From Diabrotica undecimpunctata (lineage: Eukaryota; Arthropoda; Insecta; Coleoptera; Chrysomelidae): a stretch of 64,000 nt of DNA. This document shows, one piece after another, positions 1-9,405 of this stretch. The DNA lies in contig NC_092813.1 in the NCBI RefSeq assembly GCF_040954645.1, positions 18,111,235-18,175,234 of the forward strand, given 5' to 3'. Position numbers and translations under genes: made by a program. The notes beneath the pieces are model-generated. The model was not told where the DNA came from and made no database searches. It worked only from the letters and a program-made list of their open reading frames with translations. Position 1 is the stretch's first letter, and each line of letters begins with the position of its first letter.

Positions 1-596
1 AAGACACTGTAATTAGAAGAAAGTGTAAATATTTACAACATATCTCAAATTGTCATTACCACTTACTAGTCGTTGAGATTATTTTTGTAAAGCTACGACA
101 CTCAACATTAAAAACACACATGTAAAATATAACATTTAAAATAATGGACAATATACATTTTAAAATTTAGTTGGAAAGTTAAAATTTTGTTAGTAACATC
201 TTTTCATGGTGTGTTTTGACTGATCCATAGAGAACAGAAAAAAAAAACAAAAATAGTGCGATTAAAAAGTAATTAGGAGTTCTTGCTACTACTATTACTT
301 CCATTAATATAATAGCAAGAACTCCTAATTACTTTTTAATCACTCTATTTTTGTTTTTTTTTCTGTTCTCTATGGATCAGTCAAAACACACCATGAAAAT
401 ATGTGAACAAAATTTTAACTTTCCAACTAAATTTTAAAATGTATATTGTCCATTATTTTAAATGTTATATTTTATATGTGTGTTTTTAATGTTGAGTGTC
501 GTAGCTTTACAAAAATAATCTCAACGACTAGTAAGTTGTAATGACAATTTGAGATATGTTGTAAATATTTACACTTTCTTCTAATTACAGTGTCTT
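1..596. repeat. Long foldback palindrome (inverted repeat)
   Basis: The first ~288 bases return as their reverse complement at 313-596 around a 24-base spacer (289-312). The left edge AAGACACTGT pairs with ACAGTGTCTT at 587-596, and TCTTGCTA at 281-288 pairs with TAGCAAGA at 313-320. The arms match closely but carry small differences, for example near 205 versus 400. The palindrome starts at base 1, so its true left end may lie outside the window. No ORF is present. It could be a foldback MITE or an inverted duplication, and a transcript through it would fold into long double-stranded RNA. Confidence 0.9.
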
Positions 597-947
597 GAAG
601 AAGGAATAAAAGAAGTCTCAAAGTACAAAAACAATTTGAAATATTCGCTCGAAATAGTCAAGTTATCTTTCACTAGACGCATACAACGATAATAACAATA
701 AGCATTTTATTAAAGTCTTATATTTTCTTCACAATCCGTGTACAGGTTTGCATTAATTATGAGACAGGTAAAAATATACTCGAATAGAATCCTGCAGTGA
801 ATTAAGTTTCTGTTAATAGCTTTTTAAATTTATGACTAGAGGCCGCCATATGACGGCAGAATAAAAGTCAAACGTTTGTTCCATAAGGATTGTCTAACTA
901 GTCCTATTTAAACAATGATACTGGTAGGGAACTATGTTAAATACTAC

Positions 948-950
<3 letters not shown>
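597..950. other. Unassigned AT-rich spacer
   Basis: This stretch lies between the foldback palindrome and the TA microsatellite. I see no coding potential, RNA gene or repeat in it. Confidence 0.5.

Positions 951-1030
<80 letters not shown>
951..1030. repeat. (TA)n microsatellite, 5' flank of the LTR element
   Basis: About 40 uninterrupted TA units end exactly where the 5' LTR starts. A matching TA tract lies just past the 3' LTR (about 9341-9393), so the retrotransposon appears to have landed inside a TA tract. This makes the target-site duplication impossible to delimit. Confidence 0.95.
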
Positions 1031-1031
<1 letters not shown>

Positions 1032-1037
<6 letters not shown>

Positions 1038-2492
1038 ACTTTTGAATGTCCATAAGCAAAAAAAACCGATATACAAATTTTGTTACTTAAATAAAAATTA
1101 AAATTATTGATATTTCATAAAGACACGGGCATATAAATTTTCAAACATCCTGTATAAGACAAAATATGTATTTTAAGTTGTTCGAAGAATTGTTCATTAG
1201 GCCGCAGAGACAAGACTTTCAAATATTATCGATAAGAAATTTAAATAAGTCGGTTATTGTGGAATGGATTTACCCGGAATAAAAGTGTATATAGAAAGTG
1301 TTTAACAATAGACCGGGATTTGCGGTGGTTTTTCTCCCCGAAAGATTATATCGGTAAAAGTTTATTAACAAAAGACATTGAATTGAGAAACAGGTATCGT
1401 TTGTAGCTATTAGTAAGAAATATTTGTAAAGCAGATAGATTTAGTTAGAATAATTAAAGAATGTTGTTTTCTGGAATTACCCGAATGACGTTTTATAGAG
1501 AGAGTTGGTTGGTAACGATATACGTCACAGAGGTGGATGATTTTTATTGGTCAATTTTTGAATGCAAGGGGGTGGTGGTTTTGGCTATGATATAGGAGAG
1601 AGGAAAAAGGTTGGTTAGTCAGTTTTCGTCGTCCAAGAAGGAAGGAGCTTTGTGATTTGTGTTTGTTTGAAGTCCCGAAGACGTAATTTACCGGGTGTGT
1701 TTATTTTCTGTGTAAAAGCTGACCAGTGTGAGGAACGGGGTACAGAGAGATAGAAAAACCAAAGGGTATAAGAATATTAATATCAGACGAAGCCGGAAAC
1801 ATTTGGAGTTATAAACAGGCGCGGAGATTGGCACAAAAGGAGGCTGCATAGACTAACACGAGTTGTTGGGTTACAGATACAAGGACAGATAGGAGAAAGG
1901 TGTACGTCATCTGGACCACGATAGGAGCAGAAGCAGGGAAAGGATTTTTTTTTGTGGCGTGGCCATAGAATTGCAACGGCAGAGAAAGAAAGGTCAGTCA
2001 AATTTTCAGTAGAGCAGGAGTGTGGTTTTCATTTATTAATTAAATAAATTGAATAAATAATAGAGACAGTTAATGTTGCGATCATTTAAAAAAAATTATA
2101 AAAAGAGCTTAGTTATAACACATATGTAATCAATGTAAAATAACATTTGGGTCCATGATAGAAAACAACTTCTCATATATTTAAAGTTAGTATATTGCAA
2201 ATATTACAGGATTGATTGTTATATAAAATTTCATTAAAATAAAGGACATCTCACATATAGTTCAGTTGAAATTCTATGTATTTTATTCAGGTCATATTAC
2301 CTATCCCAATTAGGAAGCCAATTGGAAAATATTTTAAATCCACGATCAAAGGTAAATAGTACAAGTTAAATAGCCTGAGATTGTAATTAATTAATGCTGA
2401 TTTATTGTGATTAATTGGAGATTAGATCATTTAATAAATATAGACAGGATTTTTTTCTAAATAAGCAATATAATACAATTTAAATAGCATAA
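1032..2492 (+). repeat. 5' LTR
   Basis: This is a direct repeat of 7873-9337, starting TGTTGTACTTTTGAATG and ending TTTAAATAGCATAA. Near 2218-2243 it contains ATATAAAATTT followed by AATAAAGG, which could serve as TATA box and polyadenylation signal. Differences from the 3' LTR include GCCGCAGAG/GCCTCAGAG near 1202 and the CATATGTAATC/CATATTAAAAATC difference near 2120. A minus-strand ORF of 72 codons occurs in both LTRs but has no recognisable domain and is probably chance. Confidence 0.93.
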
Positions 2493-2497
2493 CAAAA

Positions 2498-2515
2498 TGG
2501 CCCCCAACGTGTAAA
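2498..2515 (+). other. Putative tRNA primer-binding site
   Basis: TGGCCCCCAACGTG begins six bases after the 5' LTR end. It resembles the TGGCGCCC-type primer-binding sites of insect gypsy-like elements. Which tRNA primes it was not determined. Confidence 0.6.
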
Positions 2516-2654
2516 GCTTTGAAAAATATTTCTAGTTGGCAAATTTAAAAGGATAGGAGTAGACGAGCAGATATTTGAAAGTTTATATGCCGTGGATAAA
2601 GTGAAATATTATGTAAAATTTGAGGACATAAAGATTTATATATATTTTTTTTAG

Positions 2655-2830
2655 GATACAATTTACCATAATTGATTTATTCGTGATATTGACAATTTAT
2701 AGGTTACCATAATTGATTTATTTGTGTGATATTTACATTTGATAATTTTACCATACTTGATTTATTTGATTGATTTTGACATTTGATATTTTACCATTTG
2801 ATTTATTTGTGGGATATTGAAATTTGATAC
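2655..2830 (+). repeat. Imperfect ~45-bp tandem repeats in the gag leader
   Basis: Four degenerate units carry the pattern TTTACCATAATTGATTTATT followed by a TGATATT(G/T)ACA-like segment, within the untranslated leader between the primer-binding site and gag. They lie where packaging or translation-control sequences are usually found; the role is unknown. Confidence 0.75.
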
Positions 2831-3029
2831 TCGTACTCAAGAGTTATTACATTTGAACAAGAAAAGTCCCGTTTGTTGCAACAGACCAGTAGAATTTTAT
2901 ATTTGGCGGGGATAAAAACATAATAAATGCCAAACACAAGAAACAAGAGCAAAGAGAACAAAAAAACAAGAAGATAAATCAGAACAGGAAGAATATTCAG
3001 ACCAGGAAGACGTATTAGACACAACAATA

Positions 3030-4346
3030 ATGGAGACAGAAAAACAAGAATCGGGAATAGAAAAATTAATACAGATGATGCAACTCCAATCACAGAAGAT
3101 GGATGAATCACAACAAAGAACGGAACAAAAATTGGACAAGTTGGAAGAAAACCAAAGAAAAATGGAACAAAAAATGGAAACGCGTATGGACAAATATGAA
3201 AACGAAATAAAAGTCTGTTTAGAAAGAAGTAGGGAAGAAACAGAGAGGAAACTAGAATTGCAGAGAGAAGAAATCGAAACTAAAATGAAGGATATTCAGA
3301 GTATGCAAGAGAGGGAATTAGAACAGATAGAAATAAAATTTGAAAATGCGCTACAAGAAGACCGGAAAGAAACGGAAAGGAGATTTAAACAAATTGCAGA
3401 GATGGAGATAAGAGGAGTAGAAAGAAAGGAAGTCATCGTACATAGCACAGAAGACGTAAAAGTACGATTTGGCGGGGATATAAGGAAACTACACCCAGTG
3501 CCTTTTATAAATAACCTAAAGGAAAAAGTCAAATACATAGGACCGTTTGCAACAGCAAAGGAAACCATCAGAAACCATCTCAAAGAAGAGGCAAATCTTT
3601 GGTTTGTCAGCAAGGAAGAAGAATTTGACAATTGGCAAGATTTTGAGAGAAGATTCTTAAATTATTTCTGGGGAAAAATCCAGCAACTACAAGTAAATAA
3701 AGAGTTACAAAATGGAAAATACCATGAGAGGATGGGCGTATCAGAAAAGATGTACGCATTACAACTCTATAATAATGCAAAACATTTGCAATATAATTAT
3801 TTATCAGAACAATTGATAGAGTTGATATCGCGACACTTTGAAGACAGCTTGGAAGACCACATAAATCTCCAAAATTACAAGGACATTGACAGCTTATGTC
3901 AATTTTTGCAAATGAGAGAATCACGTAGGCATGAAAGAAGAGAAAGAAGACCGCAAGAAAATTATAGACAAAGAGAAAACCAAGAATATAGAGATAGAGG
4001 TCAAAATTTTAGAAGAGATTATACAAGACGAGAATTCATACCTAGACGGGGATACGAAAATAGACCAAACGGAAGAGAGAATTATGAACCCAGAACCCAG
4101 AGTTGGAATGAAAACAGGGATCGGGAAAATCAGAGTAGAAATAACCGCCCATACCAAGGAAACAGATACAATAACCCACGGAATGAACAGGAATCTCGCG
4201 GTAACCGATACGGGAATGATAGACCAAAAGAGAACAGAAGAGAAATAAATAATATGCAAAGAGAAGAAAATGAATCTGAGAGAGAAGATGACGGGCGAGA
4301 AAACACAGAAGAACAACAGGCGTGTTTTCAAGAAGGCGCTCACTAA
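3030..4346 (+). CDS. gag: Gag polyprotein of the Ty3/gypsy element
   Basis: The 438-aa ORF encodes the structural protein of the retrotransposon particle, which coats and packages the element's RNA in the cytoplasm. Residues ~1-125 are highly charged and predicted coiled coil (many E, K, Q and R, with repeated KLEENQRKMEQKME-like heptads). Residues ~140-290 look like a retrotransposon capsid region, with WFVSKEEEFDNWQDFERRFL and LQLYNNAKHLQY segments. The tail from ~300 is rich in R, N, Y and E (RENQEYRDRGQNFRRDYTRR) and would bind RNA. No CCHC zinc knuckle is visible. The reading frame is intact. The pol frame starts in the -1 frame and overlaps the last ~25 bases. The start at 3030 is the first ATG of the frame after the leader. 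Confidence 0.88.
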   Translation: METEKQESGIEKLIQMMQLQSQKMDESQQRTEQKLDKLEENQRKMEQKMETRMDKYENEIKVCLERSREETERKLELQREEIETKMKDIQSMQERELEQIEIKFENALQEDRKETERRFKQIAEMEIRGVERKEVIVHSTEDVKVRFGGDIRKLHPVPFINNLKEKVKYIGPFATAKETIRNHLKEEANLWFVSKEEEFDNWQDFERRFLNYFWGKIQQLQVNKELQNGKYHERMGVSEKMYALQLYNNAKHLQYNYLSEQLIELISRHFEDSLEDHINLQNYKDIDSLCQFLQMRESRRHERRERRPQENYRQRENQEYRDRGQNFRRDYTRREFIPRRGYENRPNGRENYEPRTQSWNENRDRENQSRNNRPYQGNRYNNPRNEQESRGNRYGNDRPKENRREINNMQREENESEREDDGRENTEEQQACFQEGAH

Positions 4347-5104
4347 AAACGAAGAAACAAACAGGAATTTTTTGTCACCCCAAGGAATTTATTAAACTGG
4401 CAGGAAACAATGAAAAGAGAAATGGAGTTAATTTAAAATTTGTGGATGGATTTATAAATGAGAAACCAATTAAAATTATGATAGACACAGGCTCTGAAAT
4501 AACACTGGTCAACAGAAAATTAATCGAAGAAGTAAATTTAACAAGTCTAATTTATAAAATACCTAGGGTGAATTTAGTGGGCGCAAATAAACGGACATTG
4601 GCAACAATAAATGAAGGTATACGAGTAATGCTACGATTGAAAAAAAATATGTATGCACTTCAATGTGTAATAATGCCGAATATGTCACATGACATGATTG
4701 TAGGTGTTGACGAATTAACGGAAAAACATGTAGTGATCGACTTCAAAACCAATACGATGAAAATAACAAAGGAAAAAGAAGAAGAACAGGATAAGGAACA
4801 AGAGAAACAAATTACGGACGAATCAGAGAAAGAACAAACGGTGGAAATGAACCTGGTGACGAAGAAAGGAAAAGGAAGAAAGAGGGGAAAAGGTCAGAAA
4901 AAGATCAAAGAAAAAAAAAACTGGGATTCCTCAAAAGATGAGACGAGCTCAGGAGAAAAAGATGGAAAGATTTTGACAAGAAATGAAAGCAAAACTTGGG
5001 ATTCCTCAAAAGAAGAGACGAGCCCAACAAAAAAAAAACAAAGGAAAATGAAGAGGACACAATGGAGACAATGGTGTTTGAAGAAGACACGGAGTACACG
5101 GTGA
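4322..5104 (+). CDS. pol: Pol, protease segment of the Ty3/gypsy element
   Basis: This open segment of 260 codons lies in the -1 frame relative to gag. An aspartic protease active site, IDTGSEITLV, lies near residues 54-63, preceded by the FVDGFINEKPIKIM strand. The second half (after ~150) is a low-complexity Lys/Glu linker containing two copies of a WDSSK(D/E)ET motif (near 4921 and 4999). The frame ends at 5104 after an A-run at ~5030-5040; the downstream RT is in another frame, so a one-base indel in that A-run probably broke pol. The protease would cut Gag and Pol inside the particle. Confidence 0.85.
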   Translation: MFSRRRSLKTKKQTGIFCHPKEFIKLAGNNEKRNGVNLKFVDGFINEKPIKIMIDTGSEITLVNRKLIEEVNLTSLIYKIPRVNLVGANKRTLATINEGIRVMLRLKKNMYALQCVIMPNMSHDMIVGVDELTEKHVVIDFKTNTMKITKEKEEEQDKEQEKQITDESEKEQTVEMNLVTKKGKGRKRGKGQKKIKEKKNWDSSKDETSSGEKDGKILTRNESKTWDSSKEETSPTKKKQRKMKRTQWRQWCLKKTRSTR

Positions 5105-6675
5105 ATATGTGCGAAAAATTTGATGGGAGACACAAAAAATTAATATGTGGAGAAGGCAAAGAAAATGATTTGCGTATAATTTTAAGAGACTATGAAACGC
5201 TGATAAATGAGGAAAACCGAGTGGCCACAAAATACGAGCACTCATTTGAGGTGAAAAACTTGGGAAATTTTCGATCGAAGACTTATCCAATTCCTTATAA
5301 GTATCGGCAAGAAGTAAAGCAAGAAATCAAAAAAATGTTGGAAGATCAAATCATTGAGAGATGTGACTCACCCTATATTAACCCAATTGTGATAGTGAAG
5401 AAGAGCAGTGGAGAGTTAAGACTCTGTTTAGATGCCCGAAATATCAACCAACACACAGTATCACAATATGAATCACCGTTAAATATCGAGGCCATTTTTG
5501 GAAGAATCACGGGATCACATATTTTCTCAAAAATTGATCTAAAGCATAGATTTTGGTTAATACCTTTGGCTGAAAAGTGTAGAAACTACACTGCCTTTTC
5601 AATTGATGGTATAGTATACCGATTTAAGGTAGTTCCGTTTGGATTACAAAGCGCCTGTGCAGCACTTGTACGAGCTTTGCATACCATTTTGAATCACCAT
5701 GAAGAGGTCATCGTCCATTACATCGACGATTTATTAATTTATTCACAAGATATGCAGAGTCATGTGGAACATATCAAAATAATTTTGAAAGAATTTGACA
5801 CAGCGGGATTAAAACTAAACATTGAAAAATGTCAATTTTTTCAAAAGGAAGTGATTTATTTGGGTTTCAAACTTGACACCGAAACTGTAAGTCTAGCCGA
5901 GGACAGAGTAAAGCTCATCGACGAATACCCAAGACCAACAAATCTAAAAACATTGCGAGGGTTTCTCGGTACGATAAATTATTTCAAGAAATTAATTCCC
6001 GATTTAAGCCAAAAAGAAATTCCTTTAATAAAATTGTTAAAGAAAGGGACAAAATGGAATTGGAAAGAAGAACAGGAGGAAGCTTTCAAAATATTGAAAC
6101 AAGAATTTGCTAAAGGAACGAAAATATATCACCCTATTTACAATTTGCCGTTTATACTCCGTACGGATGCGTCGATACAGAAATTTGCAGGAGTGTTGTC
6201 GCAAATACAAAACGGCCAAGAGGTTCCGATATGTTTTATATCTCGAGTGACTAAAACACATGAGAGAAAATACAGTGTCACCGAGTTGGAATTCGCCAGT
6301 GTACTATTTTGCGCAAACAAATTAAGGTTTTACTTATTGGGAGCTAAATTCACCATCGAAACGGATCATGCAGCATTGATACACATCATGAAGAATCGAT
6401 TGGTAAATAACAGAATACACAGAGGCATTCTGCTCTTACAAGAGTATGATTTCCAATTTCGATACATCAAAGGGAAAGACAACATAATAGCTGACGCTTT
6501 AACACGGGACGAAGATACAGGAAAAAAGGAGACAATTACATTACATGTGGGATTGAATATATTGACACAAGACGAAGGGATATTTTCGTTAAATGAGATC
6601 GGGAAGGACCGACCAGGAAGGCCTAGAAGAAAGAGAAAAGAGAAGAGCAGAGCTAGAAAACGAGATATTTTTTAA
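4996..6675 (+). CDS. pol: Pol, reverse transcriptase and RNase H segment
   Basis: This is an open segment of 559 codons whose first ATG (4996) overlaps the protease frame. RT landmarks are PIPYKYRQEVKQEI, GELRLCLDARNINQ, the motif-A equivalent IFSKIDLKHRFWLIPL, VPFGLQSA, and the catalytic YIDDLLIYS near residue 250. RNase H of the Ty3 type follows with LRTDASIQKFAGVLSQ (catalytic D), VTELEFASV (catalytic E) and IETDHAAL, ending near GKDNIIADALTRDE. It copies element RNA into DNA inside particles. The frame ends at 6675, just after a second frame change at ~6595-6625 that separates it from integrase. The domains themselves show no internal stop. Confidence 0.93.
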   Translation: MGFLKRRDEPNKKKTKENEEDTMETMVFEEDTEYTVNMCEKFDGRHKKLICGEGKENDLRIILRDYETLINEENRVATKYEHSFEVKNLGNFRSKTYPIPYKYRQEVKQEIKKMLEDQIIERCDSPYINPIVIVKKSSGELRLCLDARNINQHTVSQYESPLNIEAIFGRITGSHIFSKIDLKHRFWLIPLAEKCRNYTAFSIDGIVYRFKVVPFGLQSACAALVRALHTILNHHEEVIVHYIDDLLIYSQDMQSHVEHIKIILKEFDTAGLKLNIEKCQFFQKEVIYLGFKLDTETVSLAEDRVKLIDEYPRPTNLKTLRGFLGTINYFKKLIPDLSQKEIPLIKLLKKGTKWNWKEEQEEAFKILKQEFAKGTKIYHPIYNLPFILRTDASIQKFAGVLSQIQNGQEVPICFISRVTKTHERKYSVTELEFASVLFCANKLRFYLLGAKFTIETDHAALIHIMKNRLVNNRIHRGILLLQEYDFQFRYIKGKDNIIADALTRDEDTGKKETITLHVGLNILTQDEGIFSLNEIGKDRPGRPRRKRKEKSRARKRDIF

Positions 6676-7726
6676 GAGAATAGACGGAAAGGAATTATAT
6701 TTAGTGACACCGACATTGGCAGAAAGAATCATAAAGAAACTACACGAGGAAAATGGACATATTGGCAGTAGAAAGGTATGGCTTGTGTTTAGGGAAAACT
6801 ACATCAGTCGACAAGATTACCGCATTGCAAAAGAGATCACACATAAATGCGAAGTATGCCAGAAATACAAGAGCAGGAATTTTAAAAACGAAAATATTGC
6901 AAAGAGCATTGTATCCCGGAACAACCTGGACATTATAGCCATCGACATGTTAAGCGATCCAATTGTGACAACGCAAAGGAACAAGCATATTCTGGTGATG
7001 GTGGATGTGTTCTCAAAATACGTGAAATTATATGGTTGCCGCACCACAAAAGGGGAAGAAATATTGAGAAAAATAGACAATTTCATCGCTACGGTAGGAA
7101 CCCCAAGAAAAATTTTACTAGACAATGCAACGTACTTCCGAAATGATCGTTTCAAGGGACAGCTTAGAGAACGGGGAATCGAGACGAACTTTGTAAGCAT
7201 CAGGCATCCCCAAAGTAATCCTTCTGAGCGATTTATACAAGAGGTAACGAAATTTCTTCGCATTGCAACGGATGGTCAACATCGGCGATGGGACAGAAAA
7301 TTGGGAGAAATAGAGATGTACCTAAATTCCATGCCAAGTACAGTAACGAAAGAAACACCAGAATACATCATGAAAGGCGTCATGCCGATAAGACCATGGG
7401 AAGATCCAGAACAAAGAGAGTATCGACAGGTTATAGAAACGGTTCAGAGGAGATTAAGAAGAAGCAATGAGAAATACATCCAGAGACAGGGTCATAATAG
7501 GAAACGAAGACCAGTAACTTTCCAAAAGGGTGACAAAGTAATGGTAAGAGCATTAAGAGTGTCAAATCTTCAGAGCGGTATTTGCGCAAAATTGATGCCT
7601 GTTTTCGAAGGGCCATACATAGTAAACAACGAAGATGGAGTAAACAGCTATGAGTTGAAACATATGGATTCTGAAAAGATCAGAGGTATTTATAATATCC
7701 ATGATGTATATAAATATCACGAATGA
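6593..7726 (+). CDS. pol: Pol, integrase segment
   Basis: An open segment of 377 codons would insert the cDNA into the chromosome. The N-terminal HHCC zinc finger is seen as HEENGHIG...CEVCQKYK (residues ~52-90). The DDE core has D in IIAIDMLSD, D in LLDNATYF and E in HPQSNPSERFIQE. A GPY/F-like C-terminal module ends with FEGPYIVNNEDG (residues ~343-354). No chromodomain is seen. It is in a different frame from RT because of a likely one-base indel at ~6595-6625, and would be unreachable by normal translation in this copy. The stop at 7726 is followed by 145 bases to the 3' LTR. Confidence 0.92.
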   Translation: MRSGRTDQEGLEEREKRRAELENEIFFKRIDGKELYLVTPTLAERIIKKLHEENGHIGSRKVWLVFRENYISRQDYRIAKEITHKCEVCQKYKSRNFKNENIAKSIVSRNNLDIIAIDMLSDPIVTTQRNKHILVMVDVFSKYVKLYGCRTTKGEEILRKIDNFIATVGTPRKILLDNATYFRNDRFKGQLRERGIETNFVSIRHPQSNPSERFIQEVTKFLRIATDGQHRRWDRKLGEIEMYLNSMPSTVTKETPEYIMKGVMPIRPWEDPEQREYRQVIETVQRRLRRSNEKYIQRQGHNRKRRPVTFQKGDKVMVRALRVSNLQSGICAKLMPVFEGPYIVNNEDGVNSYELKHMDSEKIRGIYNIHDVYKYHE

Positions 7727-7858
7727 AGATTTAAATTTGTATAAAGTAGATAGTAGGATAGGATAATACGTAGCATAAGTACAGCTAGCATACAGGAAGT
7801 GCGTTTTAGTTTGCCTCGAGAAAATTTAGTTGCATAGATTGATAAATTTTATCGATTA

Positions 7859-7872
7859 CAAAGGCGGGGATT
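7859..7872 (+). other. Polypurine tract
   Basis: The purine-rich run AAAGGCGGGGA directly precedes the 3' LTR, the expected place for priming plus-strand DNA synthesis. Confidence 0.8.
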
Positions 7873-9335
7873 TGTTGTACTTTTGAATGTCCATAAGCAA
7901 AAAAAACCGATATACAAATTTTGTTACTTAAATAAAAATTAAAATTATTGATATTTCATAAAGACACGGGCATATAAATTTTCAAACATCCTGTATAAGA
8001 CAAAATATGTATTTTAAGTTGTTCGAAGAATTGTTCATTAGGCCTCAGAGACAAGACTTTTAAATATTATCGATAAGAAATTTAAATAAGTCGGTTATTG
8101 TGGAATGGATTTACCCGGAATAAAAGTGTATACAGAAAGTGTTTAAACAATAGACCAGGATTTGCGGTGGTTTTTCTCCCCGAAAGATTATATCGGTAAA
8201 AGTTTATTAACAAAAGACATTGAATTGAGAAACAGGTATCGTTTGTAGCTATTAGTAAGAAATATTTGTAAAGCAGATAGATTTAGTTAGAATAATTAAA
8301 GAATGTTGTTTTCTGGAATTACCCGAATGACGTTTTATAGAGAGAGTTGGTTGGTAACGATATACGTCACAGAGGTGGATGATTTTTATTGGTCAATGTT
8401 TGAATGCAAGGGGGTGGTGGTTTTGGCTATGATATAGGAGAGAGGAAAAAGGTTGGTTAGTCAGTTTTCGTCGTCCAAGAAGGAAGGAGCTTTGTGATTT
8501 GTGTTTGTTTGAAGTCCCGAAGACGTAATTTACCGGGTGTGTTTATTTGCTGTGTAAAAGCTGACCAGTGTGAGGAACGGGGTACAGAGAGATAGAAAAA
8601 CCAAAGGGTATAAGAATATTAATATCAGACGAAGCCGGAAACATTTGGAGTTATAAACAGGCGCGGAGATTGGCACAAAAGGAGGCTGCATAGACTAACA
8701 CGAGTTGTTGGGTTGCAGATACAAGGACAGATAGGAGAAAGGTGTACGTCATCTGGACCACAATAGGAGCAGAAGCAGGGAAAGGATTTTTTTTTGTGGC
8801 GTGGCCATAGAATTGCAACGGCAGAGAAAGAAAGGTCAGTCAAATTTTCAGTAGAGCAGGAGTGTGGTTTTCATTTATTAATTAAATAAATTGAATAAAT
8901 AATAGAGACAGTTAATGTTGCGATCATTTAAAAAAAAATTATAAAAAGAGCTTAGTTATAACACATATTAAAAATCAATGTAAAATAACATTTGGGTCCA
9001 TGATAGAAAACAACTTCTCATATATTTAAAGTTAGTATATTGCAAATATTACAGGATTGATTGTTATATAAAATTTCATTACAATAAAGGACATCTCACA
9101 TATAGTTCAGTTGAAATTCTATGTATTTTATTCAGGTCATATTACCTATCCCAATTAGGAAGCCAATTGGAAAATATTTTGAATCCACGATCAAAGGTAA
9201 ATGGTACAAGTTAAATAGCCTGAGATTGTAATTAATTAATGCTGATTTATTGTGATTAATTGGAGATTAAATCATTTAATAAATATAGACAGGATTTTTT
9301 TCTAAATAAGCAATATAATACAATTTAAATAGCAT

Positions 9336-9337
<2 letters not shown>
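7873..9337 (+). repeat. 3' LTR
   Basis: A direct repeat of the 5' LTR (1032-2492), 1,465 versus 1,461 bp. It carries scattered single-base differences and small indels, for example GTTTAAACAATAGACC here against GTTTAACAATAGACC there. Confidence 0.93.

Positions 9338-9340
<3 letters not shown>

Positions 9341-9393
<53 letters not shown>
9341..9393. repeat. (TA)n microsatellite between LTR element and LINE
   Basis: About 26 TA units abut the 3' LTR on one side and the 3' end of the minus-strand LINE on the other. Confidence 0.95.
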
Positions 9394-9395
<2 letters not shown>

Positions 9396-9405
9396 TTTAC
9401 TTTAC

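Larger units (their letters stand above)
1031..9337 (+). mobile_element. Ty3/gypsy LTR retrotransposon, full length, pol broken
   Basis: The order is 5' LTR, primer-binding site, gag, protease, reverse transcriptase, RNase H, integrase, polypurine tract, 3' LTR. RT and RNase H precede integrase, which places it in Ty3/gypsy rather than Ty1/copia. No envelope-like ORF lies between the integrase stop (7726) and the polypurine tract. The LTRs differ at roughly 15-20 of ~1,460 positions by eye, so the insertion is fairly recent. The pol frame changes twice (near 5030-5040 and 6595-6625), so this copy is probably not autonomous. Flanking sequence on both sides is (TA)n. Confidence 0.95.

Noticed and set aside
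1783..2001. 72-codon minus-strand ORF present in both LTRs (also 8625-8843)
   Set aside because: It is conserved only because the LTRs are copies; no domain, no separate promoter evidence.
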